This document shows, one piece after another, positions 32,911-43,517 of a stretch of DNA of 43,679 nucleotides. Numbering within the stretch: the stretch's first letter is position 1; every line of letters begins with the position of its first letter. The notes beneath the pieces were generated by a model. It made no database searches. It was not told where the DNA came from and saw only the letters and a program-made list of their open reading frames with translations. A program made the position numbers and the translations under genes. Source of the stretch: Prevotella sp. UBA3757 (GTDB lineage Bacteria; Bacteroidota; Bacteroidia; Bacteroidales; Bacteroidaceae); the NCBI GenBank assembly GCA_002371715.1, contig DFGF01000009.1, positions 1-43,679 of the forward strand, given 5' to 3'.

Positions 32911-35175
32911 TTAGTACCAGTCTTCCGTCATCGTCTGGCTGTTGACAATGTCGAGGGGTACCAGTTCTACGAAGTCGAACGACCATCCGAGGTTCTTATC
33001 GTTCACCAGGTTCTTGATGCGCAGCCAGTAGTCCTTGCCCTGCTCGAAGCGCTGGGTGGTGATAATGCGGCGCAGCATCATCGTGCCGTAGCCGGACTCG
33101 GTACGGCAGTTGTTGGAACCGGTAATCTGCTTGGCAGCCGAATAGATGTCGTCTGCCGAGTAGGTCAGCGGGTCGGTCACCGTATTATAGGTACCGCGCG
33201 AGAAGGATGCCGGGGCGCGCATGTAGCCGCGCACGTGCATGGTCTGGTCGCTGGCCACGCCGTAGTCGTAGGTCTCGTCCTTCTCGGCCGGCTCAGCCTC
33301 GTAGCCGAAGGTAGCGTCGATGTTGGGGTCAGCACAGGCATCGAAGGGAATGCCGACAGCCACCATGTCCGACTGCTTCGACGTGTTGCCCAGGTAGAAC
33401 TGCATCAGTCCGCCGCGTCCCATAGGCGGGTAGATGATGCGCAGCTCGTAGTCGCCGGTCGGCACGTGCGGCAGCTTGATGGCGAAGTCGTAGACGTCCC
33501 ATCCCTGGAACTGGTCGCTGTTGTGTGCACGCCATGCACCCATCACGTTGAATCGGAGCAGTGTGCCGGGGTTGTAGCAGACGATGTTGTCGAAGAACGT
33601 GTTCTCGAAGGCCACACGGTTGCCGTCGCCGCCACCGTTCAGCGTGCTGACCTCACCGGGCGTGGCACCACGCAGACCATTGTTGATGAGCTCGTAGAGG
33701 AATGTCGACGAGTCCAGGCGCAGACGCTCGTGGAGGGCGTCCTTGGCATTCTGGTCATACTTCAGGATGCCGCCGATGCGGTGGATGTATCCGTTCAGCG
33801 TCTCTACGCTCCTGTTGCGGTCTACGGGTACACCGGCAAATACCAGCGTATGGTCGCCGTCGCCGGGCATACCGAACATGCCGAGCTTCGAGGTCAGCGT
33901 GTTGTTCGTCAGGTAGCGGTTCAGCCAGAGGTTCTTGGTGGTCTTGGGATTAGTCTCCCACACCTTCATCAGCGTGTTGGGCAGCAGCGTCTCGAAGTAC
34001 TCCTGGGGCTCGTAGCCGAAGCAGAAGTTCCAGGATGCGTTGGTGTCGGCATTCTTTTCGTAGACGATGCGGTCGATAGGCATACCTGCACGCAGGATGT
34101 GGTAGGCCACAAACATGTTGACAACGTTCCACGGGTTCTTATAGTCGTCGCCGGTCGAAATGGCGATGCCCTTCTCCTTGACGTAGTCGTACCAGCCGCT
34201 GCAGTTGCCATACCACTCGACACACTTGGCCTTCAGGTCGTCGAAGCTGTTGATGCCGGCAGCCTTGAAGACGTCGTCGGTCTCGGCAAATACCGTCCAC
34301 TTCACCAGGCACTCCTTCGGATAGTAGAGCGAGTTGCCGTCGCGGTCGCTGTGGTTGTTGCCCAGGTCGTAGGTCTTGGCGGTGCCGTCGGCATTATACT
34401 TCTTCTCTATCAGCAGGGTGTCGGTCCATCCCGTAGCCTCCAGTGCGGCGTAGAAGATTTTCAGGTCCTTCTCGCCCTCCACGCGCAGCTGGTCGTCAGT
34501 GGTGCGGTCGGAGCGGGGAATGACGTTCGAGCAGATGTGCAGCACACCGTTGATAGCCTCAATGTCGCCCTCGACGATGGCCGAGACGTCGTTCAGGCTG
34601 GTCAGTCCGATGTACTCCTCTTTATAGGCATCCATGCCGAAGGTACCCACGCGGATGCTGCGTCCGAGCTTCATGGTGGTCCATGTCGTGCCCGTACCGT
34701 CGAGGTCTACCTGCAGGTGCTCCTCACCCGAGAGGTGGAAGCGCGCAATGTCGTCACACAGTGAGTCGGACATCAGCTCCACCTTTGCCATGACGTCCAG
34801 GTTGTTCCAGTTGGCGTCCTCCTTGATACCGTTATGCTTCTGCTTGGCCTTTGAGATGAGGTACGACTCGTCGTTATACAGACTGTCGAGGTAGCTGTTC
34901 ACACCGTCGTTCATGGCAGCGAAACAGGTATATTCGCCATACGTGCCCATGTACTTGTCGAAGCTGCCCTTTTCCAGGATTCGGTAGAATGCAGACAGTT
35001 CCGAGCGGTCGCGCAGCAGTTCGGCGATGGTCTTCTGGTCCGTCGAGAAGAGGTTTGACCCATCAGGCTCCTCGGAGCAGGAAGAAAAGAGGAAAGATGA
35101 GAGTGGGAAGAGGAGAGCGCATGCTCCTACAGCCATCGACCTCATCCAATTCTTGTTATTTATCTTGGTCATCAT
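32911..35175 (-). CDS. Fasciclin-domain lipoprotein
   Basis: This protein is 754 residues from ATG 35175. A longer frame would need a TTG start and is not preferred. The signal peptide (RSMAVGACALLFPLSSFLF) ends in lipobox FSSC. FAS1-like features are ELSAFYRILEKG, YTCFAAMNDGVNSYLDSLY, IEAINGVLHICSNVI and LKKDQ-type later blocks (HTLVFAGVPVD, LNGYIHRIGGILKYD). The C-terminal domain (YNPGTLLRFNVMG, YELRIIYPPMGRGGLMQFYL, YWLRIKNLVN) is beta-rich and could be a carbohydrate-binding-like module. It lies between a SusD and another fasciclin gene in the operon, with spacers of 39 and 55 bp. The ligand is unknown. Confidence 0.8.
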   Translation of the reverse strand: MMTKINNKNWMRSMAVGACALLFPLSSFLFSSCSEEPDGSNLFSTDQKTIAELLRDRSELSAFYRILEKGSFDKYMGTYGEYTCFAAMNDGVNSYLDSLYNDESYLISKAKQKHNGIKEDANWNNLDVMAKVELMSDSLCDDIARFHLSGEEHLQVDLDGTGTTWTTMKLGRSIRVGTFGMDAYKEEYIGLTSLNDVSAIVEGDIEAINGVLHICSNVIPRSDRTTDDQLRVEGEKDLKIFYAALEATGWTDTLLIEKKYNADGTAKTYDLGNNHSDRDGNSLYYPKECLVKWTVFAETDDVFKAAGINSFDDLKAKCVEWYGNCSGWYDYVKEKGIAISTGDDYKNPWNVVNMFVAYHILRAGMPIDRIVYEKNADTNASWNFCFGYEPQEYFETLLPNTLMKVWETNPKTTKNLWLNRYLTNNTLTSKLGMFGMPGDGDHTLVFAGVPVDRNRSVETLNGYIHRIGGILKYDQNAKDALHERLRLDSSTFLYELINNGLRGATPGEVSTLNGGGDGNRVAFENTFFDNIVCYNPGTLLRFNVMGAWRAHNSDQFQGWDVYDFAIKLPHVPTGDYELRIIYPPMGRGGLMQFYLGNTSKQSDMVAVGIPFDACADPNIDATFGYEAEPAEKDETYDYGVASDQTMHVRGYMRAPASFSRGTYNTVTDPLTYSADDIYSAAKQITGSNNCRTESGYGTMMLRRIITTQRFEQGKDYWLRIKNLVNDKNLGWSFDFVELVPLDIVNSQTMTEDWY

Positions 35176-35214
35176 AATTATCAATTTTCAATTGTCAATT
35201 ATCCATTTCTACTA

Positions 35215-36981
35215 TTAGTATTTGGCCGCCGACTTATAGACGGGGTTCTGCACCAGACTGGTATTCAGTTCCACCTCGTCCTGGTTGATAGGCATGTAGA
35301 GATAGCGCTCGTCGCGCATCTTCACCTTCATGGCTGTAGGTACGGTGTACTTGCGCAGGGCCAGGTCATAGAATTCCTCGCTGTTCTGCACGTAGCTCTC
35401 CGTCAGCTTCTTGGTCAGGTCGGCCTGCGTGGCGGTGTGGCGGTAGTTGTAGCGCATCAGGTCGTACCAGCGCTTGCCTTCGAAGCACAGCTCGCGGGCG
35501 CGCTCGGCCAGCACCAGTTCCTCCATACGGTCCTTATAGGTGGAGTACTTGATGGCATACTGCGACACGTTGGCATCCGACAGGGCACGGTTGTTGATGA
35601 ACTGGCAGATGTTGAAGGCGTCCTCGTTGCGGGTGTCGTCCTCGGCCTTGCCGCCCATGTTGTAGAGCTGCACCAGGGCCTCGGCCTTCATCAGCATGAC
35701 GTCGGTCAGACGGTAGAAGATCCAGTTGCACGTGTTGGTTTGAGCACGCGAACCCGAGGGGTTGGCTTCGGCCTTGTTGTCGGTTCCAGCCGACATCGAG
35801 GCTACCATCTTACGGATGCCGAACTGCTCGACGGAGCCTGAAGCGGCATCGTAGACATATTCATACAGGCGCTGGTCGTAGGTGTTGAACCACACGCCGC
35901 GGCCGGTCTGGTCAACGGTACCGAAGACCTTCGAGGCCTTCATGTAGCCGAAGCTGTTGCTCGAGCGGTTATTATAGCGGTAGTACATCTGGTCGAGACC
36001 GGTATTGTCGTAGTTCGACAGTTTGAACTGCAGTTCCCAGATGCTCTCGTCGGCATTCTGGCCGTTGGATCCGAAGAGGTCAGCATACATCGTGTTGTAC
36101 GGTGAGAGGTAGTAGTCCTTCCGCTCCTCATCGGGGCGCAGGCGGCGTCCCGTGCCTGAGCGCGGTCCGTACTGCTCATAAGCCTCCTTCTTGGCCTTGA
36201 TGATCTTGTCGCAATAGTCTATGCAGGCCTGATAGTCGCTGGCACTGCGGTTGATGGAGGCACGCCAGAGGTAGATGTCGGCCAGTATGGCGTTGATGCC
36301 GTCCTGGTTCAGGTAGCCGCGGTCGCGCCAGTCACCGTAGGTCGCGCCCGACACGGCATACTTGGCAGCCTCCGTCAGGTCGGCTATACACATGTTCAGC
36401 ACGCTGTCCGGGTTGGCCTGCGGCGCGTTGAGGTCGTCGCTGCTGTTGAAGAAGGCGTGCGGCGTGACGGGAATGTCGTGGAACACGCGCGAGAGGTAGA
36501 AGTAGCAGAATGCACGCAGGGCCAGCGCCTGAGCCTTGTTAGCCTCGTAGTCGCCGCGCGTGTAGTCGGGGTCGTTGGCAATGACGCCCTCAGCCTTTTC
36601 CAGTATCAGGTTACAGTAGTTGATGGCCGAGTAGAACGGAGCCCACTTCGTGAACTCGTTCTCGGTCTCCATGTTCATCGAATAGATCTGCTGCAGGGCA
36701 ACCCTGTAGCCTGCCGATGTAGGCATCGATGCCGACATCTCCATCTCGTCTGAGCGGAAGTCACCCCACACAATCATGTTGCGGATGGCGGTAGCGTCGC
36801 GCAGCTGTGCATAGGCAGTGGCCACCAGTGCCTCCACCTCGCTCTTCTGCTGCCAGTAGTCCTCGTCGACCGTCTTGTTGTCGGGCAGGATGACCGTGTC
36901 TACGCACGCAGTGAAGAGGAGAGCGCCAATACCCGTCAACACTGTCTTTGCTACATATTTCTTATATATCTTGGTAATCAT
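35215..36981 (-). CDS. SusD/RagB-family nutrient-binding lipoprotein
   Basis: This 588-residue protein begins MITKIYKKYVAKTVLTGIGA with lipobox FTAC. SusD features are EALVATAYAQLRDA, the helical NYCNLILEKAEGVI, ALALRAFCYFYLSRVFHDIPV, GINAILADIYLWRA and the C-terminal ELVLAERARELCFEGKRWYDLMRYNY. It would be the lid of the SusC encoded 34 bp upstream (37016-40486). The start ATG at 36981 follows an AT-rich spacer with no promoter. The length is typical of large SusD proteins. No enzymes are encoded in the operon, so the substrate cannot be inferred. Confidence 0.93.
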   Translation of the reverse strand: MITKIYKKYVAKTVLTGIGALLFTACVDTVILPDNKTVDEDYWQQKSEVEALVATAYAQLRDATAIRNMIVWGDFRSDEMEMSASMPTSAGYRVALQQIYSMNMETENEFTKWAPFYSAINYCNLILEKAEGVIANDPDYTRGDYEANKAQALALRAFCYFYLSRVFHDIPVTPHAFFNSSDDLNAPQANPDSVLNMCIADLTEAAKYAVSGATYGDWRDRGYLNQDGINAILADIYLWRASINRSASDYQACIDYCDKIIKAKKEAYEQYGPRSGTGRRLRPDEERKDYYLSPYNTMYADLFGSNGQNADESIWELQFKLSNYDNTGLDQMYYRYNNRSSNSFGYMKASKVFGTVDQTGRGVWFNTYDQRLYEYVYDAASGSVEQFGIRKMVASMSAGTDNKAEANPSGSRAQTNTCNWIFYRLTDVMLMKAEALVQLYNMGGKAEDDTRNEDAFNICQFINNRALSDANVSQYAIKYSTYKDRMEELVLAERARELCFEGKRWYDLMRYNYRHTATQADLTKKLTESYVQNSEEFYDLALRKYTVPTAMKVKMRDERYLYMPINQDEVELNTSLVQNPVYKSAAKY

Positions 36982-37015
36982 AATTTCTAATTTCTAATTA
37001 CTCATTACTAATTAT

Positions 37016-40000
37016 TTAGAATCCAAAGCTCAGAGCTGCCGTGATAGACTTCGAGCGGGGCGTGGTAGCACCGTCGGAGGCCGGTGTATAGGTACCGGAG
37101 GCTATTTCCGGGTCGATACCGCTATACTTCGTCCAGCAGAACAGGTTGTTCATCGTCACGTAGGCTGACAGTGAGTTCAGGCCGTACTTCTTCAGCACCT
37201 TCTTGGGCACGCTGTAGGAGATCTGCAGGTTGTTGAAGCGCAGGAACGAGCCATCCTCCACGAAGCGCGAGCTGATCTGGTAGTTGTAGAACTCGGTGCC
37301 GTAGAGTGCGCGCGGGATGAGCGTCTGGTCGCCATCCTTACGCCAGCGGTAGGTGACGGTCGATGCCTGGTTCTCGGTGCCCGACATGCTCTCCAGGCCC
37401 ATACGTGCGGTGTTGATGATCTTGTTGCCCCAACGGAAGTTGAAGCGCGACACGAGCTTCCAGTTGCCATACTGCAGCGTCAGGCTGAAACCACCCTGCA
37501 TCTTGGGCAGTGAGTTGCCCAGGTACTTGATGTCGAGTTCGTTGATGTTACCGTCGTGGTTCACGTCCTCATAGATGGCGTCACCACCCTTGAACTCGTA
37601 CTCCGTATCGCCGTAGTAGTATCTCAGGTGCTTGGGTTCGCCGGTGTTGGTCATGATGACCTTACCGTCCTTGTCGGTAGCCACGGGGAAGGTCTTGCCC
37701 TCAGCCAGCTGCTGGTTGATCCATGCCTCGTAGTTCCAGTCGTAAGCCTCGCCGCGGGCCTTGGCCTGCTGCTGCAGCTGGAGCTGCTTGGTATTGTAGT
37801 TCTTCAGGTAGTCGTAGGTGTACTGGAAGACGCCCAGGCTCTGGAAACCGTAGATAGAGCAGAGGGGGTCGCCCACCACGACGCGGCTGAGGATGGAGGC
37901 CGAACCGCGCTTACTGTAGCTGGGCTGCGAGTTCAGGTTGTCCAGCACGCGCTGGTCCATCTCGAGCAGCTTGTTGACGTTCTGTGCGAAGTTGACGCTG
38001 GCCGATACGGAGAACTTGTTGATCTTGATGAACTTGGTACCCGTGACCGAGAGTTCCCAACCCTTGTTCTCCATCGAGCCGACGTTACCGAACGACAGTG
38101 CCGTCGCCGTGTTCCACGTGGCAGAGGTAGGAATGGGCAGCGACTTCATGATGAGGTCCTTGGTCTTATCCTTATAGAGGTTGAGGTCCAGCGCGATCAT
38201 GTCGTCAAACAGGTTGACGTTGAAACCGAGGTTCAAACCAATCTTCTTCTGCGGGCGCAGGTCGTCAAGCTTCATACCGCTCATCGTGGTATAGTAGGCG
38301 TTGCCGTAGCGTCCGGCACGCGAGGTGTACTGGTTGAAGTAGTTGTCGACGCCGACGCTCGAGCTACCGGAAATACCCCACGAACCGCGGATGGCCAGCA
38401 TGGAGACGACCTTCCTCAGGTTCTTGAAGAACGGCTCCTCACTGATGTTGTAGCGCAGCGAGAGCGAGGGTGAATAGAACCAGGGGTTTTTCGGTCCGAA
38501 CTTCGAGTTGCCGTCACCGCGCAGGGTGAAGTTCATGGAGTAGCGCATCTTGTACGAGAAGACGGCGTTGACGAGCCAGTTCTGCCAGGCCGACTTGGTG
38601 GTGCCGGGCTGATTGTTCATGTCCAGCAGGTGGGCATCGACCGTGGCCGACCCGATACCGTTGGGTATGGAGTTCTGGGCAATGAACTGGTAGGTGTTCT
38701 TCTGCGTACCGGCCTCGTAGCGTGCCAGCATGTTCAGCGAGAAGTCCTCGTTCTTGAAGGCCGGTGTGAAGATCAGTTCGAGGCGCGAACCCATCTTGAA
38801 CTGGTTGGTCTCCGTATTGGTCATGTAGTTGTAGTCGGTGTCGCGGTAGCTGCCGTTCGACAGGCTGCCGGGCATGTAGGTCGGCTTCGAATAGGCGTAG
38901 ATGTCAAAGTAGACGCGGCCGTTGAAGGTCAGTCGGTGCTGGCCGTGCTCAGTGCCCAGGAGTTCGTACTTCAGGTTGAAGTCGGGCACGATGCTGTAGG
39001 TCTGCTCCTTCTGCCACGACTGGTTGGCGTAGGCCACGGGGTTACCGATGTTCACCACGTCCTGCAGCTGCTGCGAGGTGTAGTTACCCTCATCGGGCGT
39101 ATAGAAGACACCGCCGCCCTTAGCCACGACGGGGTTCATCAGGAAGTACTCGCCGGTATTGTTGTTGAAGCGGTCGTAGCGGTAGATGCTGGAGTTGGGC
39201 GCCATGGCCAGTGCCATGGCCAGCAGGGCGTTGTTCGACTTGTTGTCCTTCGAGCTGCCGTAGGTGTAGTTCTTCAGGTTGTCAGTATAGGTCAGTGCAA
39301 AGTTCGTCGAGAAGCGGATGCGGTCCGACACGTTGTAGTCCAGCACCAGTCGGGTGGTCAGTCGGTCCATGCGCTGCTTAATGACGGTACCGGTCTGGTG
39401 GCTGTAGGAGCCCGAGATGCGGAAGGTAGCCTTCTGTCCGCCACCGGTGATGTTGATGTTGGCCTCGTGCTGCTGGCCGAACTGTTTGATTTCCTTCACC
39501 CAGTCGGTGTTCTTGTTCCAGTTGTTGGCGTCGGCCCATGAGTCGGCAGGCACGTAGTTGATTTCGTTGATGGTAGCCGTGGCTGCCGAGCTCTGGGTGG
39601 GGTTGTAGAACTCCTCCTTCAGCATCATGGTGTAGTTGTCACCATTCAGCAGGTCGTAGCCCTTCGGCATCCACGTGCCGGTGAACTTATAACCCAGGGT
39701 CACCTTGGGTTTACCGCGGGCACCGCGCTTGGTGGTAATCTGGATGACACCGTTGGCACCCTGCGAGCCCCAGATGGCCGTAGCGGCGGCATCCTTCAGT
39801 ACGGTGATGCTGGCGATATCGTCCACGCTGACGGCCAGCAGTGAGGAGAAGGCCTCCTCGTCGGCACTCTCGAAGTCGATGTCGTTGGAGTTGTATTCGA
39901 AAATCTTGTCGTCGACGACAATCAGCGGCTCGGCCGAGCCGCTCAGCGTCGAGACACCGCGCAGGCGCATCGACGTACCGGCACCGAGGTTACCTGAGTT

Positions 40001-40486
40001 CGACACGATGTCCAGACCGGCGATTTCACCCTGCAGGGCTTCGTCGGCCGATGTGAAGGCCATACCCTCCACCTGGTCCATGTTCATGGTCTGCTGCGAA
40101 ATGGATATCTCACGCTTGTCGATGTTCAGACCGCCGGCACTGGTGCGGCGTCCCTTGACGACGACCTCGGTCAGGGCCGTGCCCTCGTCCTCGAGCTTGA
40201 TATTGAATGTCGTCTGGCTGCCAATAGGTACAATCTTTGTCTTACTGCCTACGTAAGAAAAGACGAGCTTGTTCTTCGGGTTCTTGATCTCCATGGAGAA
40301 GTTACCCATCATATCAGTCTGTGTCGCATTGACAATACGGTTGTTGGCATCGCGCTCCACGACATTGGCCATCATAACGGGACCCATGGCGTCTTCCACC
40401 GTACCTGATACGACGTGACCCTGTGCCATCATCATCTGTGCGATGAAGGCGAACAGGACTGTCAATAGGGTTCTTGATTTTGACAT
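37016..40486 (-). CDS. SusC/RagA-family TonB-dependent outer-membrane transporter
   Basis: This 1156-residue protein has a signal peptide (LLTVLFAFIAQMMMAQ), then a CarboxypepD_reg-like domain (VVSGTVEDAMGPVMMANV to FNIKLEDEGTALTEVVV), and a plug with the SusC signature (TVLKDAAATAIWGSQGANGV, then IQITTKRG). The C-terminal barrel ends SKSITAALSFGF with a terminal Phe. It should form a pair with the SusD at 35215-36981. The gene follows a fasciclin gene by 41 bp of TTAATTCTTAA-type repeat and has no promoter of its own, so it depends on the promoter at 43518-43549. Confidence 0.94.
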   Translation of the reverse strand: MSKSRTLLTVLFAFIAQMMMAQGHVVSGTVEDAMGPVMMANVVERDANNRIVNATQTDMMGNFSMEIKNPKNKLVFSYVGSKTKIVPIGSQTTFNIKLEDEGTALTEVVVKGRRTSAGGLNIDKREISISQQTMNMDQVEGMAFTSADEALQGEIAGLDIVSNSGNLGAGTSMRLRGVSTLSGSAEPLIVVDDKIFEYNSNDIDFESADEEAFSSLLAVSVDDIASITVLKDAAATAIWGSQGANGVIQITTKRGARGKPKVTLGYKFTGTWMPKGYDLLNGDNYTMMLKEEFYNPTQSSAATATINEINYVPADSWADANNWNKNTDWVKEIKQFGQQHEANINITGGGQKATFRISGSYSHQTGTVIKQRMDRLTTRLVLDYNVSDRIRFSTNFALTYTDNLKNYTYGSSKDNKSNNALLAMALAMAPNSSIYRYDRFNNNTGEYFLMNPVVAKGGGVFYTPDEGNYTSQQLQDVVNIGNPVAYANQSWQKEQTYSIVPDFNLKYELLGTEHGQHRLTFNGRVYFDIYAYSKPTYMPGSLSNGSYRDTDYNYMTNTETNQFKMGSRLELIFTPAFKNEDFSLNMLARYEAGTQKNTYQFIAQNSIPNGIGSATVDAHLLDMNNQPGTTKSAWQNWLVNAVFSYKMRYSMNFTLRGDGNSKFGPKNPWFYSPSLSLRYNISEEPFFKNLRKVVSMLAIRGSWGISGSSSVGVDNYFNQYTSRAGRYGNAYYTTMSGMKLDDLRPQKKIGLNLGFNVNLFDDMIALDLNLYKDKTKDLIMKSLPIPTSATWNTATALSFGNVGSMENKGWELSVTGTKFIKINKFSVSASVNFAQNVNKLLEMDQRVLDNLNSQPSYSKRGSASILSRVVVGDPLCSIYGFQSLGVFQYTYDYLKNYNTKQLQLQQQAKARGEAYDWNYEAWINQQLAEGKTFPVATDKDGKVIMTNTGEPKHLRYYYGDTEYEFKGGDAIYEDVNHDGNINELDIKYLGNSLPKMQGGFSLTLQYGNWKLVSRFNFRWGNKIINTARMGLESMSGTENQASTVTYRWRKDGDQTLIPRALYGTEFYNYQISSRFVEDGSFLRFNNLQISYSVPKKVLKKYGLNSLSAYVTMNNLFCWTKYSGIDPEIASGTYTPASDGATTPRSKSITAALSFGF

Positions 40487-40527
40487 AAGTATCTTTGTCT
40501 TAATTCTTAACTCTTAATTCTTAATTC

Positions 40528-43425
40528 TCAATACTGTCCGCCCCTGTTGTAGCACAGTGGCGTTGAAATACCGTGAACGGTCACGAAGGCCGATGTCTCG
40601 ATGGTCTTGTAGGTACCATAGGTAGCATCGCGGTTGTCATCCTTGGTGGTGATGTCGCGGGCTATCATGTTGGCCGTAGCCGACGAGGCATCGACGGTGA
40701 TGACCCTGTTGGCGGCATCGCGCACGTTCAGCTTGTTGCCGCCGCCAGTGACGACGAGGGTCTGGGCAATACCCAAGTCGTTGGAGCTGAATGTCGAGAA
40801 CTGAGGTTCCGGATCGGTCAGTCCGGTATTCGGATCATAGTTCTTGAAGTATTGGTCGGCATAGAGCGCGCTGTTCTGGGTGTGATAGCGCACGAAGCGG
40901 GCCATCTTGTCGAGCTGCTCCTTGACGTACTTCTTGGCGTCGGCCTCACTGGCGAAGTTGAAGGCGTTGCCGTCCTTGTCGACGGCCGTCTCCCAGTTGG
41001 CCACGACGCCCAGCACTACCTTCCAGGTGGGCAGACCCATCGACTGCTGGGCCTGGACCATGGCCTCGTAGGTGGGGGCGTAGATGGTATAGTTATAAGA
41101 ACTGAGCATGCCCCAGTTGTCGTTGTCGTCAATGACGCGGTAGGCCTTCATCTTGGCCTGGGCGTTCTCGCTCTCTGCACCGGTCAGTATGCCGGCAAAC
41201 GAGTAGAGCTCCTCGTTGTTGAACTGCAGACAGAAGTTCAGGAAGTGGTCGTACTGCGGCGCATTGGCGTCGTAGTCGGCATTCTCGTCGTAGAACTCCG
41301 GGCGCGACAGGGTCTGCATGACGCTGGTGATGGTGGGCTGCAGCGGATAGTCCAGGCGGTAGACCGTACCATTCTCTATCCTGGCGTCGGCACTGTTCTC
41401 GTCGAAGACCTGCGTGATGGTCGACCACTGCGAGGGGTCGCTCATCTGCAAGCCGCCGGCCACCTTCTTCTGGTCGGCGCTGACCACGACGGTGCCGCCG
41501 TGCTTGGTCTTGTAGTAGCGGTTGCCGTAGAGGCCATACTGGGCCGCGCCCTTACCGGTCTCGGTGGAGTCGGCCAGCACGACGGTGCAGTAGTCCAGCA
41601 TGTCCTTAATCTGGCTGTTGAAGATACCGGTCTCGATATTGATGTCCTGTGCGTTGGCAGCCTCCACGTACGAGCTGAGCTGGTTGTAGGGACCGCCCTG
41701 GTAGATGTATTTCTTCACCAGCACGTGGAACGAACCGTCAGCCTGCGGGTCGAAACGGAAGCGCAGGCCCTTCAGTCCGTCTTCGTCCTTGACGCTGGTG
41801 GGGTCGATGACGATGAACTGCGTCTCGTTGTCCGTCGGGACGAACAGACCGTAGCGAGCCTTCATCGACAGCAGGTAGTAGTACATGTCGGCACCCAGCT
41901 TCGAGGGCGTACCGGCCACGGTCTGGTGGTCGTTCAGCATCTCGCCCATGGTGCGCATGTCCTTATATACAGATGCCGGGCCGAGCACTGAGTTGTACAG
42001 CTTCGGACCGAACAGCTTGTTCATCTTGTAGACCACGCCGTTGTTGGCAATGGTGACGTCGTAGTTGCCGTCGGCCTTCAGCTTGATGTCGTCGCGGGTG
42101 ACGTCGAGGAATTCGAAGGCATCGTTCTGCACCGTCGAGAAGCTGCTGGGCACCGTCTTCGAGAGGTAGGGCTTCATGACGTTGTTGAGGATGCTGGCAA
42201 AAATCGACGGGTCGTTATTATAGACGGCATCCAGGTGGGCATTGAGGTTGGCGGCCGAGACGTCCAGCGTGGGGTCGCCAAGGTTCTTCAGGATGTAGGC
42301 ACCCTCATGCAGGAAGTAGTCCTCGAAGGCCTGGTCGGTGGGAGCCAGGAAGGCGGCAATCTCAGCATTGTCGTCACTCGACGTACTTGCCTTCAGCTCG
42401 GGGTTGTAGTAGTTCCAGCCCGGGTCGAAGTTCAGCAGCTGGTTGTCGGCCACCGTCATGCCGCGCACGGGCTGCGACAGCTTGGCGCGCTGCGAGTTCT
42501 TGGACAGGTAGCGCACGGCAAAGACCGTGTCGGAACTGCTGGAGCCCTGTGCCTCATGATACTGTTCGGTCAGCGTCATGTCGGCCTCGGGGAAGCTGTA
42601 GTAGTCCAGGATACGGGCTATGTAGTCCGTCTCCTCGTCAGAGCGCAGCACCTCGGCCATGTTGCCGGGGTTCACCAGCACGTCGTCGAGCTGGTGGATG
42701 TAGCCGTTCTGGCAGACCACGTCGCTCTTGATAATCTTATGGTTAAACACGTACGCATCGCCATCGGTATAGTCGTGGCCTGTCAGCACCTTGAAGTCGC
42801 TGTTGTCGCCGGAGACGGTCATGCTCCTGTTGAGCATATACTCGCCCGTCAGGTGAACCATCGGGGCCACGGTGTTGTCAAAGACGGCCAGCATCGGCGT
42901 GCCGGCATTCTGGAACCGCGCGAAGTACTTGTTGTTGGCCGGCATGGCAGAAGGCTGGAACTTGGTGACGGCATACGACAGACGCATGTTCGTGGCGTGC
43001 TTCACCAGCTGGCCCTGCTGCACCTCACCGGCAGCGTTCTGCTTGTTGGACAGCGTGCCGACGAGGATAGCATTGTCAATCATCGTCGAGAACAGCAGTT
43101 CAGCTTTCTGCTCGTAGGTGAGCTCCTCGTAGCTGCTGACGCCAAACTTGTTGTTTCCCCCTGCAAAGAACCTTGCAAAGGCTTCATCGTTGGCCGGGAA
43201 GATGGTCTTACTACCAGTCTTGCTCAGCACGTCCGTGTACCCCAGGTCGTCAATCAGCCTGCAATAGGTGCTGAAGGTACCCTGGAGTTCCTTGGGTTGC
43301 TGTAGCTCTTTGTAGATACTCTCGCCAAGCCAGGATGGCAATTCTCCCTCCGGCACCAGGTATTCCTTCTTACAGGAAACGAGGCTTATGCACAACAGGG
43401 ATGCATACAAAAAGAGTTTTTTCAT
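40528..43425 (-). CDS. Large fasciclin-domain lipoprotein, first gene of the SusCD operon
   Basis: This protein is 965 residues from ATG 43425 (MKKLFLYASLLCISLVSC). An ATG 81 bp upstream (43506) falls at the predicted transcription start and gives no signal peptide. Lipobox LVSC has Cys18. Several FAS1-like blocks are visible: TIFPANDEAFARFF, then NGYIHQLDDVLVNP; IAAFLAPTDQAFEDYF, then NGVVYKMNKLFGP; a third around LFVPTDNETQF; and a fourth with YTIYAPTYEAMVQAQ. So there are about four fasciclin domains in tandem. It is first in the operon and may be a surface adhesin or ligand-capture partner of the following SusCD pair. Confidence 0.85.
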   Translation of the reverse strand: MKKLFLYASLLCISLVSCKKEYLVPEGELPSWLGESIYKELQQPKELQGTFSTYCRLIDDLGYTDVLSKTGSKTIFPANDEAFARFFAGGNNKFGVSSYEELTYEQKAELLFSTMIDNAILVGTLSNKQNAAGEVQQGQLVKHATNMRLSYAVTKFQPSAMPANNKYFARFQNAGTPMLAVFDNTVAPMVHLTGEYMLNRSMTVSGDNSDFKVLTGHDYTDGDAYVFNHKIIKSDVVCQNGYIHQLDDVLVNPGNMAEVLRSDEETDYIARILDYYSFPEADMTLTEQYHEAQGSSSSDTVFAVRYLSKNSQRAKLSQPVRGMTVADNQLLNFDPGWNYYNPELKASTSSDDNAEIAAFLAPTDQAFEDYFLHEGAYILKNLGDPTLDVSAANLNAHLDAVYNNDPSIFASILNNVMKPYLSKTVPSSFSTVQNDAFEFLDVTRDDIKLKADGNYDVTIANNGVVYKMNKLFGPKLYNSVLGPASVYKDMRTMGEMLNDHQTVAGTPSKLGADMYYYLLSMKARYGLFVPTDNETQFIVIDPTSVKDEDGLKGLRFRFDPQADGSFHVLVKKYIYQGGPYNQLSSYVEAANAQDINIETGIFNSQIKDMLDYCTVVLADSTETGKGAAQYGLYGNRYYKTKHGGTVVVSADQKKVAGGLQMSDPSQWSTITQVFDENSADARIENGTVYRLDYPLQPTITSVMQTLSRPEFYDENADYDANAPQYDHFLNFCLQFNNEELYSFAGILTGAESENAQAKMKAYRVIDDNDNWGMLSSYNYTIYAPTYEAMVQAQQSMGLPTWKVVLGVVANWETAVDKDGNAFNFASEADAKKYVKEQLDKMARFVRYHTQNSALYADQYFKNYDPNTGLTDPEPQFSTFSSNDLGIAQTLVVTGGGNKLNVRDAANRVITVDASSATANMIARDITTKDDNRDATYGTYKTIETSAFVTVHGISTPLCYNRGGQY

Positions 43426-43517
43426 AAGTTTGTAAGTTATTATAATATTGATTTGTTTGCAAGTAGTTTCAACCAGGCTATGACCGCACCTAACGGCGCA
43501 GTACACAATTCAAGGTG